This document shows, piece by piece, positions 7,096 through 15,485 of a DNA stretch of 64,000 nt; within the stretch, counting starts at the first letter, position 1, and every line of letters starts with the position of its first letter. The position numbers and the translations under genes were made by a program. The notes beneath the pieces are model-generated. The model made no database searches. It was given only the letters and a program-made list of their open reading frames with translations, and was not told the origin of the DNA. The stretch spans positions 91,501-155,500 of the forward strand of contig NZ_JACHLK010000016.1 in the NCBI RefSeq assembly GCF_014207955.1, read 5' to 3'. Source of the DNA: Acidovorax soli. Its GTDB lineage: Bacteria > Pseudomonadota > Gammaproteobacteria > Burkholderiales > Burkholderiaceae_C.

Positions 7096-9105
7096 CTAGC
7101 GACCAGCAAGCCGCAAAGACGGCCGGGGCAATGCCGAACCCGGCACCGCACCCAGGTTGAACTGCGCCACTGCGCCGACCATCTGCTCGGCCTGGCTGCG
7201 CAGGCTGCTGGCGGCGGCCGCCATTTCCTCCACCAGGGCGGCGTTCTGCTGCGTGGCCTGGTCGAGCTGGGTGACGGCCTCGCCCACCTGGCCCACGCCA
7301 GCGGTCTGCTCGCGGCTGGCGGCGCTGATCTCTGCGACCATGGCCGCCACGCGCCCGATGGCATCGACCACCTCCTGCATGGTGCTGCCCGCCTGGTCGG
7401 CCAGCACCGAACCCTGCTGCACCATGGCGCTGCTGGTGCCGATCAGCTCCTTGATGGCCTTGGCCTCGGCGGCCGTGCGCTGCGCCAGGTTGCGCACCTC
7501 GGCCGCCACCACGGCGAAGCCACGCCCCTGCTCGCCGGCGCGCGCGGCCTCGACGGCAGCATTCAAGGCCAGGATATTGGTCTGGAAGGCAATGCCATCG
7601 ATCACGCCGATGATGTCGGCGATCTTCTGGCTGCTGGTGTTGATGCCGTGCATGGTGCTCACCACCTGGGACACGACCTTCCCTCCGTCGGTGGCCACCT
7701 GGCTGGCGCGCACGGCCAGCTGGTTGGCCTGGGCGGCACCGTCGGCGTTGTGGCGGATGGTGGCGCCCAGCTGTTCCATGCTGGCCGAGGTCTGCTCCAG
7801 CGAGCTGGCCTGGCTTTCGGTGCGGGCCGACAGATCCTGGTTGCCCTGGGCGATCTCGGAGCTGGCGGCCGATACGCTCTCGGCACTGTTGCGCACCGTG
7901 CCCAGGCTTTCCAGCAGGCGCAGGCGAAAGCCCTCCATGGCCTGCGCCAGCGTGCCGATCTCGTCGCGCGACCGGATGCTGACGCCGTGCGTCAGATCGC
8001 CCTGTGCCAGGTAGCCCAGGGCCGTGCTCAGCTGCTGCACCGGCGCGCCCACCAGGCGCCGGGTGGCCAGCACCAGCACCACGGCCAGCAGCACCAGCGC
8101 CACCAGCACACCCAGCCATAGCCAGGTCAACGCAATGCGCGCCTCGCCCATGAGCTCGGCCACGGGTGCCTCGGCCACCACGGCCCAGTTCCAGGGCTTG
8201 TAGCGCTCCACCGCCACAAAACGGCGCTCGGACGCCTTGGCAGAGGGGCGCGGCGACCAGGTGGCCTCGAAATCGCCAGCCTGCTCCGCCGCCGTGAGGG
8301 ATGCGAGCCAGGCCTTGCCCTCCTCTGCCTTCTCGTCCACCACCACAGGCGGCGTTCCCGAGCCGCCCAGGCCGGAGATGCGCCCCCGCGCCGGGCCCGA
8401 GGAGACATCGACGGCATAGACGGCACCCGAGTCGAACAGCTTGCGGCTGGCCATCAGCTCGCCCAGGCTGTTCAGGATGGGCGCGATGTCCGAGCCGGTG
8501 AACAGGATGCCGATGGTGCGGTTGCCCTCGCGGATGGGCTCATAGACGGTCATGTAGTCGCGGCCGAACAGGTTGGCGCGGCCGATGTAGGGCTTGCCTT
8601 CGGCCATGAGCGCGTAGGCGGGGTGCTTGCGGTCCAGCAGGGTCTTGAAGGCGCGCTCGCCGTCCTGCTTCTTGAGCGAGGTGGTCACGCGGATGAAGTC
8701 GTCGCCCGTGCGTGCAAAGAGGGTGGCCACGGCGCCCTGCGCGTCCTTGGAGAAACGGTCCACCAGGTCGAAATTGCCGTTGAGCGGGTTGCCGTCCAGG
8801 CTCAGCACCGCCTCGGGCTTGCCGTCGGCACCGGGCTGCTCTGCCAGGCTGAAGGCTCCGGCAAAGCGCGATTTCAGCAGGCCGAAATCGCGCCGCGCCA
8901 GTTGCTGGGCCGATTCGTCCATGGTCTTGACCAGGGTGGCGACCTGCGATGCATACTGCCGGGCCTCGCCCCGGGATGCATCACCAAAGCTCTTCCACAC
9001 CATGCTGCTGACCAGGGCCATGGTGGACAGCAGCACCACCAGCAGGCTGGCCAGGGCCACGAAAGACAGTTTGAAAGCGATGGAGCGGCTGGCAAAGTTT
9101 TTCAT
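7096..9105 (-). CDS. Methyl-accepting chemotaxis protein with periplasmic Cache sensor
   Basis: 669 residues. A first membrane segment lies at about 14-35 (FVALASLLVVLLSTMALVSS), followed by a periplasmic Cache_3-Cache_2-type sensor to about 330, a second membrane segment at about 345-370 (LWLGVLVALVLLAVVLVLAT), a HAMP domain and the signalling coiled coil. The hairpin tip core is recognisable as DGIAFQTNILALNAAVEAAR and GRGFAVVAAEVRNLAQRTA, the CheA/CheW-binding region. It ends with a short Pro/Arg tail and lacks an NWETF-type CheR tether. It senses a small periplasmic ligand (often carboxylates for this Cache fusion) and controls flagellar rotation. The ATG at 9105 is chosen because the transmembrane helix follows at once; a longer upstream frame would run through the divergent hydratase gene. 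Confidence 0.93.
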   Translation of the reverse strand: MKNFASRSIAFKLSFVALASLLVVLLSTMALVSSMVWKSFGDASRGEARQYASQVATLVKTMDESAQQLARRDFGLLKSRFAGAFSLAEQPGADGKPEAVLSLDGNPLNGNFDLVDRFSKDAQGAVATLFARTGDDFIRVTTSLKKQDGERAFKTLLDRKHPAYALMAEGKPYIGRANLFGRDYMTVYEPIREGNRTIGILFTGSDIAPILNSLGELMASRKLFDSGAVYAVDVSSGPARGRISGLGGSGTPPVVVDEKAEEGKAWLASLTAAEQAGDFEATWSPRPSAKASERRFVAVERYKPWNWAVVAEAPVAELMGEARIALTWLWLGVLVALVLLAVVLVLATRRLVGAPVQQLSTALGYLAQGDLTHGVSIRSRDEIGTLAQAMEGFRLRLLESLGTVRNSAESVSAASSEIAQGNQDLSARTESQASSLEQTSASMEQLGATIRHNADGAAQANQLAVRASQVATDGGKVVSQVVSTMHGINTSSQKIADIIGVIDGIAFQTNILALNAAVEAARAGEQGRGFAVVAAEVRNLAQRTAAEAKAIKELIGTSSAMVQQGSVLADQAGSTMQEVVDAIGRVAAMVAEISAASREQTAGVGQVGEAVTQLDQATQQNAALVEEMAAAASSLRSQAEQMVGAVAQFNLGAVPGSALPRPSLRLAGR

Positions 9106-9237
9106 GGAACACACTCCCTGGAGTTGATTGAGTACGCCTGTCCAATCTTGACCTGGGTCAATGTAAGCCTTTGAACGCCGCCCCGCCAGGGGGCCGCGCC
9201 GGGTGAGCTTGTAGACTGGCCGGCAACGGAGCACGCC

Positions 9238-9936
9238 ATGGAACCCCGCACCCTTCTCGCCCACTACGACAACGGCACCCTGTGGCCCGCCCAGGCCGCC
9301 GCCGGCATCGGCGGCGACGTGGCCGTGGCCTACCAGCAGGCCCTGGCCGTGCGCAGCCTGCGCCAGGCGCGGGGCGAAGAGCCGCGCGGTTACAAGATCG
9401 GCTTCACCAACCGCAACATCTGGGCGCACTATCAGGTGTTCGGCCCGATCTGGGGCACGGTGTGGTCGACCACGCTCCGCTTCTGCGCGGGCGAAGGCCG
9501 CGTGTCGCTGGACCATTGCGCCCAGCCGCGGCTGGAGCCCGAGGCGGTGTTCGGCCTCAAGGCCACGCCCGCGCCCGATGCGTCCCTGGACGACCTGTTC
9601 GATGCCATCGACTGGGTGGCGCCGGGTTTCGAGATCGTGCAGTCGCACCAGCCCGGCTGGAAGTTCACCGCTGCCCAGACCGTGGCCGACAGTGCCCTGC
9701 ACTGCGATGGCGAAGCCAGGGAACAAGGCCAGGGCGCCAATGTGCTGGGTGGCCCACTGAACGCCCTGCACCATTTCCTGAAGGAACTGCGTGCCTGCCC
9801 CGGCGCGCCGGACCTGCAACCCGGCGATGTGGTGACCACCGGCACCTGGACCGATGCCTGGCCGGTGCAGCCCGGCCAGCGCTGGAGTGCGGACTTCGAC
9901 GCGCCGCTGTCGCGGCTGTCGGTCACCTTTACCTGA
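9238..9936 (+). CDS. 2-keto-4-pentenoate hydratase-like protein (fumarylacetoacetate hydrolase superfamily)
   Basis: 232 residues. The sequence RGYKIGFTNRNIW resembles the substrate-loop Lys/Gly stretch of MhpD-type hydratases. PRLEPEAVFGL corresponds to the metal-binding strand (E-x-E-like), and LQPGDVVTTGTWTDAWPVQPG is the C-terminal signature of the superfamily. MhpD-type enzymes hydrate 2-hydroxypenta-2,4-dienoate in meta-cleavage pathways. The substrate here is unknown because no ring-cleavage gene is adjacent. It diverges from the chemoreceptor (132-bp gap) and converges on the GST gene with 5 bp between stops. Confidence 0.82.
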   Translation: MEPRTLLAHYDNGTLWPAQAAAGIGGDVAVAYQQALAVRSLRQARGEEPRGYKIGFTNRNIWAHYQVFGPIWGTVWSTTLRFCAGEGRVSLDHCAQPRLEPEAVFGLKATPAPDASLDDLFDAIDWVAPGFEIVQSHQPGWKFTAAQTVADSALHCDGEAREQGQGANVLGGPLNALHHFLKELRACPGAPDLQPGDVVTTGTWTDAWPVQPGQRWSADFDAPLSRLSVTFT

Positions 9937-9941
9937 GCAGC

Positions 9942-10634
9942 TCAGCGCCTGGCGTACTGCTGCGCGCCGAACAGCACCTCGCGCGCCTGGGCGTCGTGCA
10001 CCGGCTGGCGCAAGTCGGCCAGCACCGCAATGCCGCGCTGCACGGCGGGGCGGCTGCCCACGGCGGCAAACCAGCGTTCAAGGTGCGGATGGTCCGACAG
10101 GGCGATGCCCTGCTTCTCCCAGTTGCGCAGCCAGGGCCAGACTGCCATGTCGGCAATCGAATAGTCCGCGCCGCCCAGCCAGGGGCTGGTCGCCAGGCGG
10201 CGCTCGATCACGCCATAGAGCCTTTTGGCCTCGTTGGTGTAGCGGTCGATGGCGTAGGGAATCTTCTCCGGTGCATACAGCCTGAAATGGTGGTTCTGCC
10301 CCAGCATGGGGCCCACGCCACCCATCTGGAACATGAGCCACTGCAGCACCTCGTAGCGGCCCCGGTCGTCCGGTGGCAGAAAACGCCCGGTCTTGCCCGC
10401 CAGGTACAGCAGGATGGCACCTGATTCGAAAAGGGTGATGGGCTGACCGTCCGGCCCCTCGGGATCGCGGATCGCCGGGATCTTGTTGTTGGGGCTGATG
10501 GCCAGGAACTCGGGCCGGAGCTGGTCGCCCGCGCCGATGTTCACGGCGTGGGCCCGGTACGGCAGACCGCATTCCTCCAGCAGGATGTGGACCTTGTGGC
10601 CATTGGGCGTGGCCCAGGAATACACGTCGATCAT
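9942..10634 (-). CDS. Glutathione S-transferase (YfcG/YghU, Nu-class-like)
   Basis: 230 residues. It begins with the thioredoxin-like domain: YSWATPNGHKVHILLEE, where the Thr-Pro-Asn motif marks Nu-class enzymes such as E. coli YfcG, then NNKIPAI with the cis-Pro and ESGAILLYLA for the glutathione gamma-glutamyl contact. The all-helical C-terminal domain includes GGADYSIADMAVWPWLRN, the N-capping box. YfcG-like proteins show disulfide-bond reductase or peroxidase activity with glutathione. It is the last gene of the minus-strand catabolic operon (3 bp after the Bug receptor stop), so it may detoxify or reduce an intermediate of that pathway. Confidence 0.92.
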   Translation of the reverse strand: MIDVYSWATPNGHKVHILLEECGLPYRAHAVNIGAGDQLRPEFLAISPNNKIPAIRDPEGPDGQPITLFESGAILLYLAGKTGRFLPPDDRGRYEVLQWLMFQMGGVGPMLGQNHHFRLYAPEKIPYAIDRYTNEAKRLYGVIERRLATSPWLGGADYSIADMAVWPWLRNWEKQGIALSDHPHLERWFAAVGSRPAVQRGIAVLADLRQPVHDAQAREVLFGAQQYARR

Positions 10635-10637
10635 CGC

Positions 10638-11600
10638 TCACTCCACCTTGACGTTGGCGATCTTCACGCGTTCGAGCTGGGTCTTGCCGGCTTCGACTGC
10701 CCAGGCATGAAACGCGGCCGGGCTGGCAAAGGGCGCGGCCTCGTTGCCGGTGGACAGCAGCTTTTCCTGCACCTGCGGGTCGGCCAGCACCTTGCTGGAG
10801 GCGGCGACCAGCCGTGCCTGCACCGCGGGCGGCAACTTGGCCGGACCGAACAGCCCGAACCAGAACGAGAATTCGAAGCCCGGCAGGCCCTGCGCGTCCA
10901 GCGTGGGCACGCCGGGGGCCACGGCCGAAGGCTGCTGCGTGGTCACACCCAGCATCTTCACCACGCCCTGTCGGCCCAGGGGCAACACCGATGCCGCGGT
11001 GCCGAAGGACAGGTCCACCTCGCCCGTGGCCACGGCCTGCAGCGCCGGTGCACCGCCCTTGAACGGGATGTGCACCATGGCCGCATCGATGGCCTTCTCG
11101 AACGTGAGCGCCGCCAGGTGTGGCGAGCCGCCGATACCCGACGACGCATAGTTGAGCTGGCCCGGCCGCGCCCTGGCCGTCGCGATCAGGTCCTTGAGCT
11201 GTGTGATGCCGCTCTTGGGGCTGACCGCCAGCACCAGGGGCGAGACCGTGAGGCGGTTGATGGGCGTGAAATCGGCCGGCATGTAGCGCACGCCATACAG
11301 ATGCTGGTCGATGCCGTAGAGCGTGCCAGTGGCCAGGCCGATGGTGTAGCCGTCGGCTGGGGCACGCGACAGCAGGGTGGACGCGAGCGTGCTGCCGGCG
11401 CCGGGCTTGTTGTCCACGACGATGCCCTGCCCCAGCTCCTTGGCCATGGCTTCGGCCACGATGCGTGCGATGCCATCGCCGGCGCCCGAGGGCGAGTAGC
11501 CCACGATGAGGCGTATGGGCTTGGCGGGGTAGCCGCTGGCCTGGGCAGCCGTTGCCAGGCCCAGCAGCAGGGCTCCTGCGATGCAATGCAGCAATTTCAT
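10638..11600 (-). CDS. Bug-family tripartite tricarboxylate transporter receptor
   Basis: 320 residues from the ATG at 11600, where a Sec signal peptide begins (MKLLHCIAGALLLGLATAAQ, cleavage after QAS). An upstream in-frame start at 11621 would only add seven polar residues before it. The mature start YPAKPIRLIVGYSPSGAGDG is the hallmark of Bug/TctC receptors, where the loop binds carboxylate ligands through the backbone. Burkholderiales carry many orphan Bug receptors without TctAB membrane partners, and none is in this window. It sits between a crotonase and a GST in the same operon, so its ligand may be the acid degraded by the operon. Confidence 0.93.
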   Translation of the reverse strand: MKLLHCIAGALLLGLATAAQASGYPAKPIRLIVGYSPSGAGDGIARIVAEAMAKELGQGIVVDNKPGAGSTLASTLLSRAPADGYTIGLATGTLYGIDQHLYGVRYMPADFTPINRLTVSPLVLAVSPKSGITQLKDLIATARARPGQLNYASSGIGGSPHLAALTFEKAIDAAMVHIPFKGGAPALQAVATGEVDLSFGTAASVLPLGRQGVVKMLGVTTQQPSAVAPGVPTLDAQGLPGFEFSFWFGLFGPAKLPPAVQARLVAASSKVLADPQVQEKLLSTGNEAAPFASPAAFHAWAVEAGKTQLERVKIANVKVE

Positions 11601-11624
11601 GGCGTTGGTCTCCTGTGCCATCCC

Positions 11625-12386
11625 TCACTGGCCCGTGAACCGGGGCGCACGCTTTTGCGCCCAGGCCGCCTGTCCCTCGCGCAGGTCGGCGGACTGGTAG
11701 GCGCGCAGCGCATCGGCATTGAACGCCTCCACGTCCAGCGTGCCCCGGGCCATGCGGTTCAGGTGGCGCTTCATGCCCACCAGCGCCAGCGGTGCCATGC
11801 TGGCACAGTCGCGCGCCAGATCGGCCACCTCGTGCTCCAGCTGCGCCGCCTCCACCAGTTGCGTCAGGTAGCCGATGCGCAGCATCTGCGCTGCACCGAT
11901 CTTGCGCGCGGTGAGAAACAGCAGCTTGGCATTGTCCAGGCCCAGGCGGCTCACATAGCGCTCCATGCCCGAGCGGTAGTAGTGCAGGCCCAGGCGTGCG
12001 GCGGGCATGAACATGTCGATGCCCTCGGCCCCCACGCGGAAGTCGCAGGCCAGCGCCAGATCGGTCGCGCCGCCGTAGACCCCGCCATGCAGCACGGCAA
12101 TGGTCACGGGTCGCGCCATCTCCAGCGCATCGACCATGCCGGCGAAATCGATCTTGCGCGGGGCGCCGATGCTGCCGATGTCGTAGCCGCTGCAGAAGTA
12201 CTTGCCAGTGCTGCGCAGCAGCAGCACCAGGATCTCGGGGCGATCATTGACCTCTTCGATCAAGGCGGCCAGGTGCTCCAGGTCATCGGCCGTGAGCCGG
12301 TTGGCCTGCCCGGGCCGGCGCAGGGTGATGGTGGCGATGGCGCCATCGGTGCTGAGTTCGGGAAGTTCGTTCATCGGTCGTTTCAC
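11625..12386 (-). CDS. Crotonase-superfamily protein, atypical active site
   Basis: 253 residues from a GTG at 12386 that overlaps the previous stop as GTGA; an ATG at 12374 is the alternative. Crotonase features: RPGQANRLTADDLEHLAAL near the start, the oxyanion-hole strand KYFCSGYDI, then HGGVYGGATDLALACDFR and ARLGLHYYRSG. The two catalytic glutamates of enoyl-CoA hydratase (E144 and E164 in the rat enzyme) correspond here to Asp109 and Ala129. Plain hydration of enoyl-CoA is therefore doubtful; isomerisation, decarboxylation or C-C hydrolysis are alternatives. It is translationally coupled to another crotonase and a CoA-transferase, implying successive steps on a CoA thioester. Confidence 0.87.
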   Translation of the reverse strand: MKRPMNELPELSTDGAIATITLRRPGQANRLTADDLEHLAALIEEVNDRPEILVLLLRSTGKYFCSGYDIGSIGAPRKIDFAGMVDALEMARPVTIAVLHGGVYGGATDLALACDFRVGAEGIDMFMPAARLGLHYYRSGMERYVSRLGLDNAKLLFLTARKIGAAQMLRIGYLTQLVEAAQLEHEVADLARDCASMAPLALVGMKRHLNRMARGTLDVEAFNADALRAYQSADLREGQAAWAQKRAPRFTGQ

Positions 12387-13189
12387 CGGCCTTGGAATTG
12401 GGGTTGGCGTTTGGCCAGAAAGGCACGGCGGCCTTCCCGGTAGTCGTCGCTGTCAAAGCAGCGCAGCACCAGGGCGGCCACGGCGTCAGCGCCAGGCGCT
12501 CCATCGGAGTAGTGCTCGAAGGCCCGCAGCGCCTGCTTGGCGGCATGCACCGTGAGCGGGGCATTGGCGGCGATCTGCGCGGCATAGGCCGCCACATGCT
12601 CCCCGAGCTGCCCCCCCTCGACCACGCCATTGACCAGGCCCACGCGCAGCGCCTCTTCGGCCTCCAGGAAGCGCGCGCTGAACAGAATGTCCTTGGCCAC
12701 CGAAGGCCCCACCAGGCGCGCCAGCGCGGCCACGCCCCGGTAGTCGTAGCCCAGGCCCAGCCGCGCTGCGGGGATGGCAAAGCGTGAGGACGCCGACGCA
12801 AAGCGCACATCGGCCGCCAGCGCAATGGCCAGCCCGCCGCCCACGCAATAGCCGTCGATCATGGCGATCAGCGGCTTGCTCAGCGCGGCCAGGCCGGCAT
12901 GGCCGCGTGCGGCGATCTCGTCGTAGGTCTTCTTCTGCGCCGCATCCGCGCGGTGCTGCTCGAACTCGGAGATATCGGCCCCCGAGACAAAGGCCTTGCC
13001 GCCCGCTCCATGCATGACCACGGCACGCACGGCCGGGTCGCGCTCGAAAGCCTCGGCCGCGATGCCCAGGCCCTGCCACATGTCCAGCGACATGGCGTTG
13101 CGCCGTTCGGGGTGGTTGAAGGTGATCCAGCCCACGCCATCACGCACCTCGGCCAGGATGCGCGGGGTTCCCAGGTCCAAAGCGCTCAT
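12383..13189 (-). CDS. Crotonase-superfamily protein (enoyl-CoA hydratase/isomerase-like), catalytic glutamates missing
   Basis: 268 residues. The start at 13189 overlaps the CoA-transferase stop (ATGA), so the longer frame upstream is ignored. Motifs: FNHPERRNAMSLDMWQGL, the first oxyanion strand KAFVSGADISEF, and IDGYCVGGGLAIALAADVRF. The positions of the canonical catalytic glutamates are Ala121 and Ala141. The following LGLGYDYRG resembles the LGLHYYRSG stretch of the neighbouring crotonase, so the two look like related, specialised enzymes. The product is probably an acyl-CoA lyase, isomerase or decarboxylase in the pathway served by this operon; the exact reaction is not recognisable. 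Confidence 0.88.
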   Translation of the reverse strand: MSALDLGTPRILAEVRDGVGWITFNHPERRNAMSLDMWQGLGIAAEAFERDPAVRAVVMHGAGGKAFVSGADISEFEQHRADAAQKKTYDEIAARGHAGLAALSKPLIAMIDGYCVGGGLAIALAADVRFASASSRFAIPAARLGLGYDYRGVAALARLVGPSVAKDILFSARFLEAEEALRVGLVNGVVEGGQLGEHVAAYAAQIAANAPLTVHAAKQALRAFEHYSDGAPGADAVAALVLRCFDSDDYREGRRAFLAKRQPQFQGR

Positions 13190-14412
13190 GCCACCGCTCC
13201 CTCGCCGCGCATCGCCGCGATCGACGCATCGGAATAGCCGAGCTCGCGCAGCACCTCGTTGGTGTGCTCGCCCGCATCGGGGGCAGCGCGCTGGAAGGCC
13301 TCGGGGTGGCTGCAGCCCGACAGGTTGATGGGCGAGCGCAGCAGCGGCAGCGCCCCCAGTTCGGCGTGTGGTGCGGGGCGCGTCATGCGCAGGTGTTTCG
13401 CCTGCACATCCTCGAAAGCCTGGCCGATGTCGTACACCGGGCCACAGGGCACGCCGGCCTGGTTCAGGCGCTCCACGAGGTCCGCCACATCGAACTGGCG
13501 CGTGATGGCGCTGATCGCTTCTTCCAACTCGCGCCGGTGCGCCAGGCGCGAGGGCTGGTCCTTGTAGCGCCCGTCTTCGGCCAGGTGGGGAGCCTGCAGG
13601 AACTCGCACAGCTTGCCCCACATGGCGGCACCGGGCCCGCAGATGTTGACCTGCCCGTCGCGCGCCGCGAAGGTGCCCATGGGCACCAGCGTGGGGTGCG
13701 AGTTGCCTTCCTGGCCTGGCACCTTGCCCTCCACGGTGTAGCGCGCGCCCTGGAAGTCGAGCTTGTTGAGCATGGCTTCCAGCAGCGAGGTGTGCACCCA
13801 CTGGCCTTGGCCCGTGCGCTCGCGGTGCAACAGCGCCAGCAGGATGCCCTGGCCGAGGAACATGCCGGCGGTGGTGTCCGAGATGGCGATGCCCGTGCGG
13901 TAGGGGCCGCGCCCCGGCTCGCCGGTGACGGAGCTGAGTCCGCTCATGCCCTGCACGATCTGGTCGAGCCCCGGGCGCTCGGCATACGGGCCGGTCTGCC
14001 CGAAGCCCGAGATGCTGGCCAGGATGATGCGCGGGTTCACCGCGCGCAGCGCCTCGTAGGTCAGGCCCAGGCGTTCCTTGACGGAGGAGCGGAAGTTCTC
14101 CACCACCACGTCGCTGCGCTCGACCAACTGGCGCAGCACGCGCATGCCCTCGGCGGTCTTGAGGTTCACGCTCAGGCTGCGCTTGTTGCGGTGCAGGTTC
14201 TGCTCGTCGGAGCCCCGGCGTGGTCCCAGGGTGGGCTTGCGGTCCGGCGGGTCGATGCGCACGACATCGGCGCCCCAGTCGGCCAGCAGGCGCACGGCCA
14301 CGGGGCCGGCACGCGCAATGGTGAGGTCGAGCACGCGGTAGCCCGCCAGCGGCATGGCGGAGGCGGCATGGGCGGGGGGTTGCATGGGGAGTTCGTTCAT
14401 GGAAGACATCAC
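13186..14412 (-). CDS. CaiB/BaiF family CoA-transferase
   Basis: 408 residues from a GTG at 14412 that overlaps the ABC ATPase stop (GTGA); ATGs follow at 14409 and 14400. Class III CoA-transferase features: LAGYRVLDLTIARAGPVAVR, ADWGADVVRIDPPD, NKRSLSVNLKTAEG, DVVVENFRSS, SISGFGQTGPYAERPGLD and the C-terminal AGVPCGPVYDIGQAFEDVQ. The family moves CoA from one acyl-CoA to a free acid through an aspartyl-CoA anhydride. The catalytic aspartate position (VxxxLLDA-type motif) reads TSLLEAML, giving Glu212 instead of Asp. It probably activates the acid imported by the adjacent ABC transporter before the crotonases act. Confidence 0.93.
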   Translation of the reverse strand: MMSSMNELPMQPPAHAASAMPLAGYRVLDLTIARAGPVAVRLLADWGADVVRIDPPDRKPTLGPRRGSDEQNLHRNKRSLSVNLKTAEGMRVLRQLVERSDVVVENFRSSVKERLGLTYEALRAVNPRIILASISGFGQTGPYAERPGLDQIVQGMSGLSSVTGEPGRGPYRTGIAISDTTAGMFLGQGILLALLHRERTGQGQWVHTSLLEAMLNKLDFQGARYTVEGKVPGQEGNSHPTLVPMGTFAARDGQVNICGPGAAMWGKLCEFLQAPHLAEDGRYKDQPSRLAHRRELEEAISAITRQFDVADLVERLNQAGVPCGPVYDIGQAFEDVQAKHLRMTRPAPHAELGALPLLRSPINLSGCSHPEAFQRAAPDAGEHTNEVLRELGYSDASIAAMRGEGAVA

Positions 14413-15467
14413 TGCACCGCCGCCACGGCTGCGGGATCGACGTAGATCACCGATTGCTGCCCCACCTCCAGCACCATGGACGGCACCGCATGGACCTTGA
14501 GCGTGCCGCCACCCGCGCTGGGCTGCACCAGGTAGTGCCAGTACTCACCCAGATAGGTGCGGCCCACCACCGACACGGACCCGAGCGGCACGGCCCCATC
14601 GGGCCCCGCGCCCAGGTACAGCGACTGCGGCCGGATGGACGCCTGCAGGCTGGCACGGTCGCCTTGCGCACCCGCCAGCGGAATGCCGTCAGGGAGGCCG
14701 TCGAGCCGCATGCGCCCGCCCTGCACGGCGCCCTGCACCAGGTTGGTCTTGCCGATGAAGCCCGCGACAAACGGCGTCTGCGGCCGGTTGTAGAGATTCC
14801 AGGGCGTGTCGATCTGCTCCAGCCGGCCCTGGTGCAGCACGGCGATGCGGTCGGAGATGGCCATGGCCTCGGTCTGGTCGTGCGTGACGTAGACCGTGGT
14901 GAAGCGGAATTCGTCGTGCAGGCGGCGGATTTCCGCGGCCATCTCCTCGCGCAGGTTGGCGTCGAGGTTGGACAGCGGCTCGTCGAGCAGCAGCACCTCG
15001 GGCCGCACGATCATGGCGCGGGCCAAGGCTACGCGCTGCTGCTGGCCACCCGACAGCTCGGCCGGGTAGCGCTGCGCATAGGGGCCGAGCTTGACCACGT
15101 CGAGCATCTCCTGCACACGCCGCGCGGTTTCGGCGGCCGGCGTCTTGCGCACCTGCAGGCCGAAGCCCACGTTCTCGGCCACGGTCATGTTGGGCCAGAT
15201 GGCATAGCTCTGGAAGATCATGGACATGCCGCGGTGCTCGGGCGGCACCGAGCGCGCGGGTGTGGAGACCTCGCGCCCGTCCACCAGGATGGCACCGGCG
15301 CTGGGCTCGATGAAGCCCGCAATCATGCGCAAGGTGGTGGTCTTGCCGCAGCCCGAGGGGCCCAGCAGCGTGACGAGTTCGCCGCGCTGCAACTGCAGGG
15401 ACACGCCGTCCACCACAGACGCGCCGCCGTAGTTCTTGCGCAGCTCTTTGAGTTCGAGTTTGGACAT
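14409..15467 (-). CDS. ABC transporter ATP-binding protein (FbpC/PotA type)
   Basis: 352 residues. The Walker A motif GPSGCGKT is at residues 36-43, the signature LSGGQQQRVALARAM in the middle, Walker B LLLDEPLSNLD and the H-loop YVTHDQTEAMA. A C-terminal ~110-residue TOBE-type regulatory region follows, with SIRPQSLYLG. This architecture belongs to importers of the iron(III)/polyamine/2-aminoethylphosphonate/hexose-phosphate group. It powers the permease and works with the binding protein encoded upstream. It is 18 bp after the permease stop and overlaps the CoA-transferase start by 4 bp, so transport and metabolism are translationally coupled. Confidence 0.95.
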   Translation of the reverse strand: MSKLELKELRKNYGGASVVDGVSLQLQRGELVTLLGPSGCGKTTTLRMIAGFIEPSAGAILVDGREVSTPARSVPPEHRGMSMIFQSYAIWPNMTVAENVGFGLQVRKTPAAETARRVQEMLDVVKLGPYAQRYPAELSGGQQQRVALARAMIVRPEVLLLDEPLSNLDANLREEMAAEIRRLHDEFRFTTVYVTHDQTEAMAISDRIAVLHQGRLEQIDTPWNLYNRPQTPFVAGFIGKTNLVQGAVQGGRMRLDGLPDGIPLAGAQGDRASLQASIRPQSLYLGAGPDGAVPLGSVSVVGRTYLGEYWHYLVQPSAGGGTLKVHAVPSMVLEVGQQSVIYVDPAAVAAVQ

Positions 15468-15485
15468 GGTTTTTGATTCCTGAAA

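Noticed and set aside
9106..9819. N-terminal extension of the chemoreceptor frame
   Set aside because: It runs antisense through the hydratase gene; the membrane helix and signal start at 9105.
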